A DNA stretch of 64,000 nt, from NCBI GenBank assembly GCA_963682175.1, contig OY821784.1, positions 20,689,621 to 20,753,620 of the forward strand, written 5' to 3'. A program made the position numbers and the translations under genes. Of the stretch, positions 63,412 through 64,000 are shown piece after piece. Within the stretch, counting starts at the first letter, position 1. Each line of letters starts with the position of its first letter. The stretch comes from Triglochin maritima. Its lineage: Eukaryota; Streptophyta; Magnoliopsida; Alismatales; Juncaginaceae. The notes below the pieces were generated by a model that was not told where the DNA came from, did no database searches, and saw only the letters and a program-made list of their open reading frames with translations.

Positions 63412-63450
63412 GACCGCTGAACGGCGGTTCCAAACCGCTATTTAGCGGTC
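63412..63450. promoter_or_regulatory. Paired 18-bp palindromes, 21-bp spacing, before the Athila 3' ORF
   Basis: GACCGCTGAACGGCGGTT (63412-63429) and AACCGCTATTTAGCGGTC (63433-63450). The centres have changed (TGAA, TATTTA) but half-sites and spacing are kept. It lies between the pol stop (63661) and the 3' ORF. Confidence 0.82.
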
Positions 63451-63660
63451 TGTTCAGTGGATCTGGGGACGAAACTTCGGTGAAGACTGGATCTGGAGAG
63501 GAAACGCGTTTTTCTCTGCTGGAATAATGCGTATGTCAGGGGAAAACGCGTTTTTAATCAAGGGAAAGGGCAAATATCACATAGGTCTTCCAAATTTTTT
63601 TATTTTTTATTTTTTAAACAAAGCAAAGATATATACAAACAGATGGAGGGATGGACCACA
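63451..63660 (-). other. Spacer between Athila 2 pol and 3' ORF
   Basis: About 210 bp without a gene, with an A/T run near 63597-63620. Confidence 0.5.
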
Positions 63661-64000
63661 TCAAGTGACCACATCCGTGGGGAGTTCGTGCAAAGGCACG
63701 ACTTCCTCCTCGACCTCTGCCGTGGTCCCTTCTAAGTATGGTTTGAGGCGTTGTCCATTAACTTTGAACACGTCCCCATTCCTAGGATTTTGAATCTCAA
63801 CCGCCCCATGAGGGGAGATGGTTAAAACAATGAAGGGACCTGACCAACGGCTCCGAAGTTTCCCCGGAAACAAGTGGAGGCGAGAATTATACAACAAGAC
63901 CTTTTGTCCCACCTCGAAGGTTTTGATTCGCACCAAGCGATCGTGGAAAATTTTAGTGCGGGACTTGTAGATCTTGGCTTTCTCATAAGCTTCATTTCTC
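63661..64000 (-). CDS. Athila 2 integrase C-terminal part (partial at window edge)
   Basis: An open frame from the window edge to TGA at 63661-63663. It encodes '[17 protein letters not shown]' followed by '[29 protein letters not shown]' and '[12 protein letters not shown]', the typical Athila integrase C-terminal domain. The catalytic core lies beyond 64000. No stop interrupts the visible 112 or so codons, unlike the same region of Athila 1 (44188-44280). Confidence 0.88.
   Translation of the reverse strand, partial: RNEAYEKAKIYKSRTKIFHDRLVRIKTFEVGQKVLLYNSRLHLFPGKLRSRWSGPFIVLTISPHGAVEIQNPRNGDVFKVNGQRLKPYLEGTTAEVEEEVVPLHELPTDVVT

Larger units (their letters stand above)
59614..64000 (-). 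mobile_element. Athila-lineage element 2, 3' half, runs off the window
   Basis: From right to left: integrase C-terminus (63661-64000), an extra ORF (62334-63227 or 63377), 3' untranslated region (61031-62333), polypurine tract (61013-61030) and 3' LTR (59614-61012). It is better preserved than Athila 1. The 5' half lies beyond 64000. It sits in the LINE E endonuclease; the 5 bp before the LTR are CCCTG, whose partner would be outside the window. Confidence 0.9.

Noticed and set aside
44188..64000. Athila 1 and Athila 2 as two halves of one element
   Set aside because: Order and overlap do not fit: both contain the integrase C-terminal region, and Athila 1 has its 5' LTR at 56971, before Athila 2 starts with its own 3' LTR.

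Overview
This window is a block of nested transposable elements from a plant nuclear genome, probably an angiosperm; the sequence alone does not name the species. The evidence is the set of plant-type retroelement lineages: L1-like LINEs with a DUF4283-type ORF1 and an EN-RT-zf-RVT ORF2, Athila-lineage Ty3/gypsy elements with a tRNA-Asp-like primer site, a Tekay/Del-like chromovirus with a C-terminal chromodomain, and a SIRE/Maximus-like Ty1/copia family reduced to LTR-gag-LTR. I found no convincing single-copy host gene, tRNA, rRNA or CRISPR array.

Layout. 1-168 is the end of a minus-strand Athila LTR. 169-4219 is a degenerate LINE (A). 4220-9715 is a 5.5 kb polypurine (GA-rich) array with about 2.57 kb higher-order repetition. 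9729-15769 is the best-preserved LINE (B), flanked by a 13-bp target duplication. 15839-18405 is the 5' part of a plus-strand Athila, fused to the 3' part of a gag-only copia element (18406-20792). 20793-24551 is LINE C. 24552-25645 is a second, colinear polypurine array. LINE D (25646-28429 and 35127-35540) is split by an Athila solo LTR (28430-35121, TSD GGAGT), which is itself split by a complete gag-only copia element (29607-34582, TSD GAATG).

35559-36129 and 44047-44187 are parts of one minus-strand Tekay-like LTR, split by a nearly complete plus-strand Tekay-like element (36130-44046) with an unbroken 1493-aa gag-pol. 44188-56971 is a minus-strand Athila truncated in its integrase. It is split by a complete minus-strand gag-only copia element (46853-52139, TSD GTTTA) whose 552-aa gag is intact. 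56972-58939 is the 3' end of a plus-strand Athila, 58940-59613 a fragment of a different LINE, and 59614-64000 the 3' half of another minus-strand Athila with an extra 3' ORF.

How they work together. Only the Tekay element (pol) and copia copy 3 (gag) look able to make full proteins. The gag-only elements keep LTRs, primer site, polypurine tract and gag but no pol, so they would depend on an autonomous partner that is not in the window. The most unusual signals are cis-motifs. Arrays of the palindrome CGGTCGACCG fill the LTRs of two unrelated families (copia gag-only and Tekay). Paired 18-bp palindromes, GACCGCCAATTGGCGGTC-like and exactly 21 bp apart, occur in Athila LTRs, in the Athila leader before gag and just before the Athila 3' ORF.
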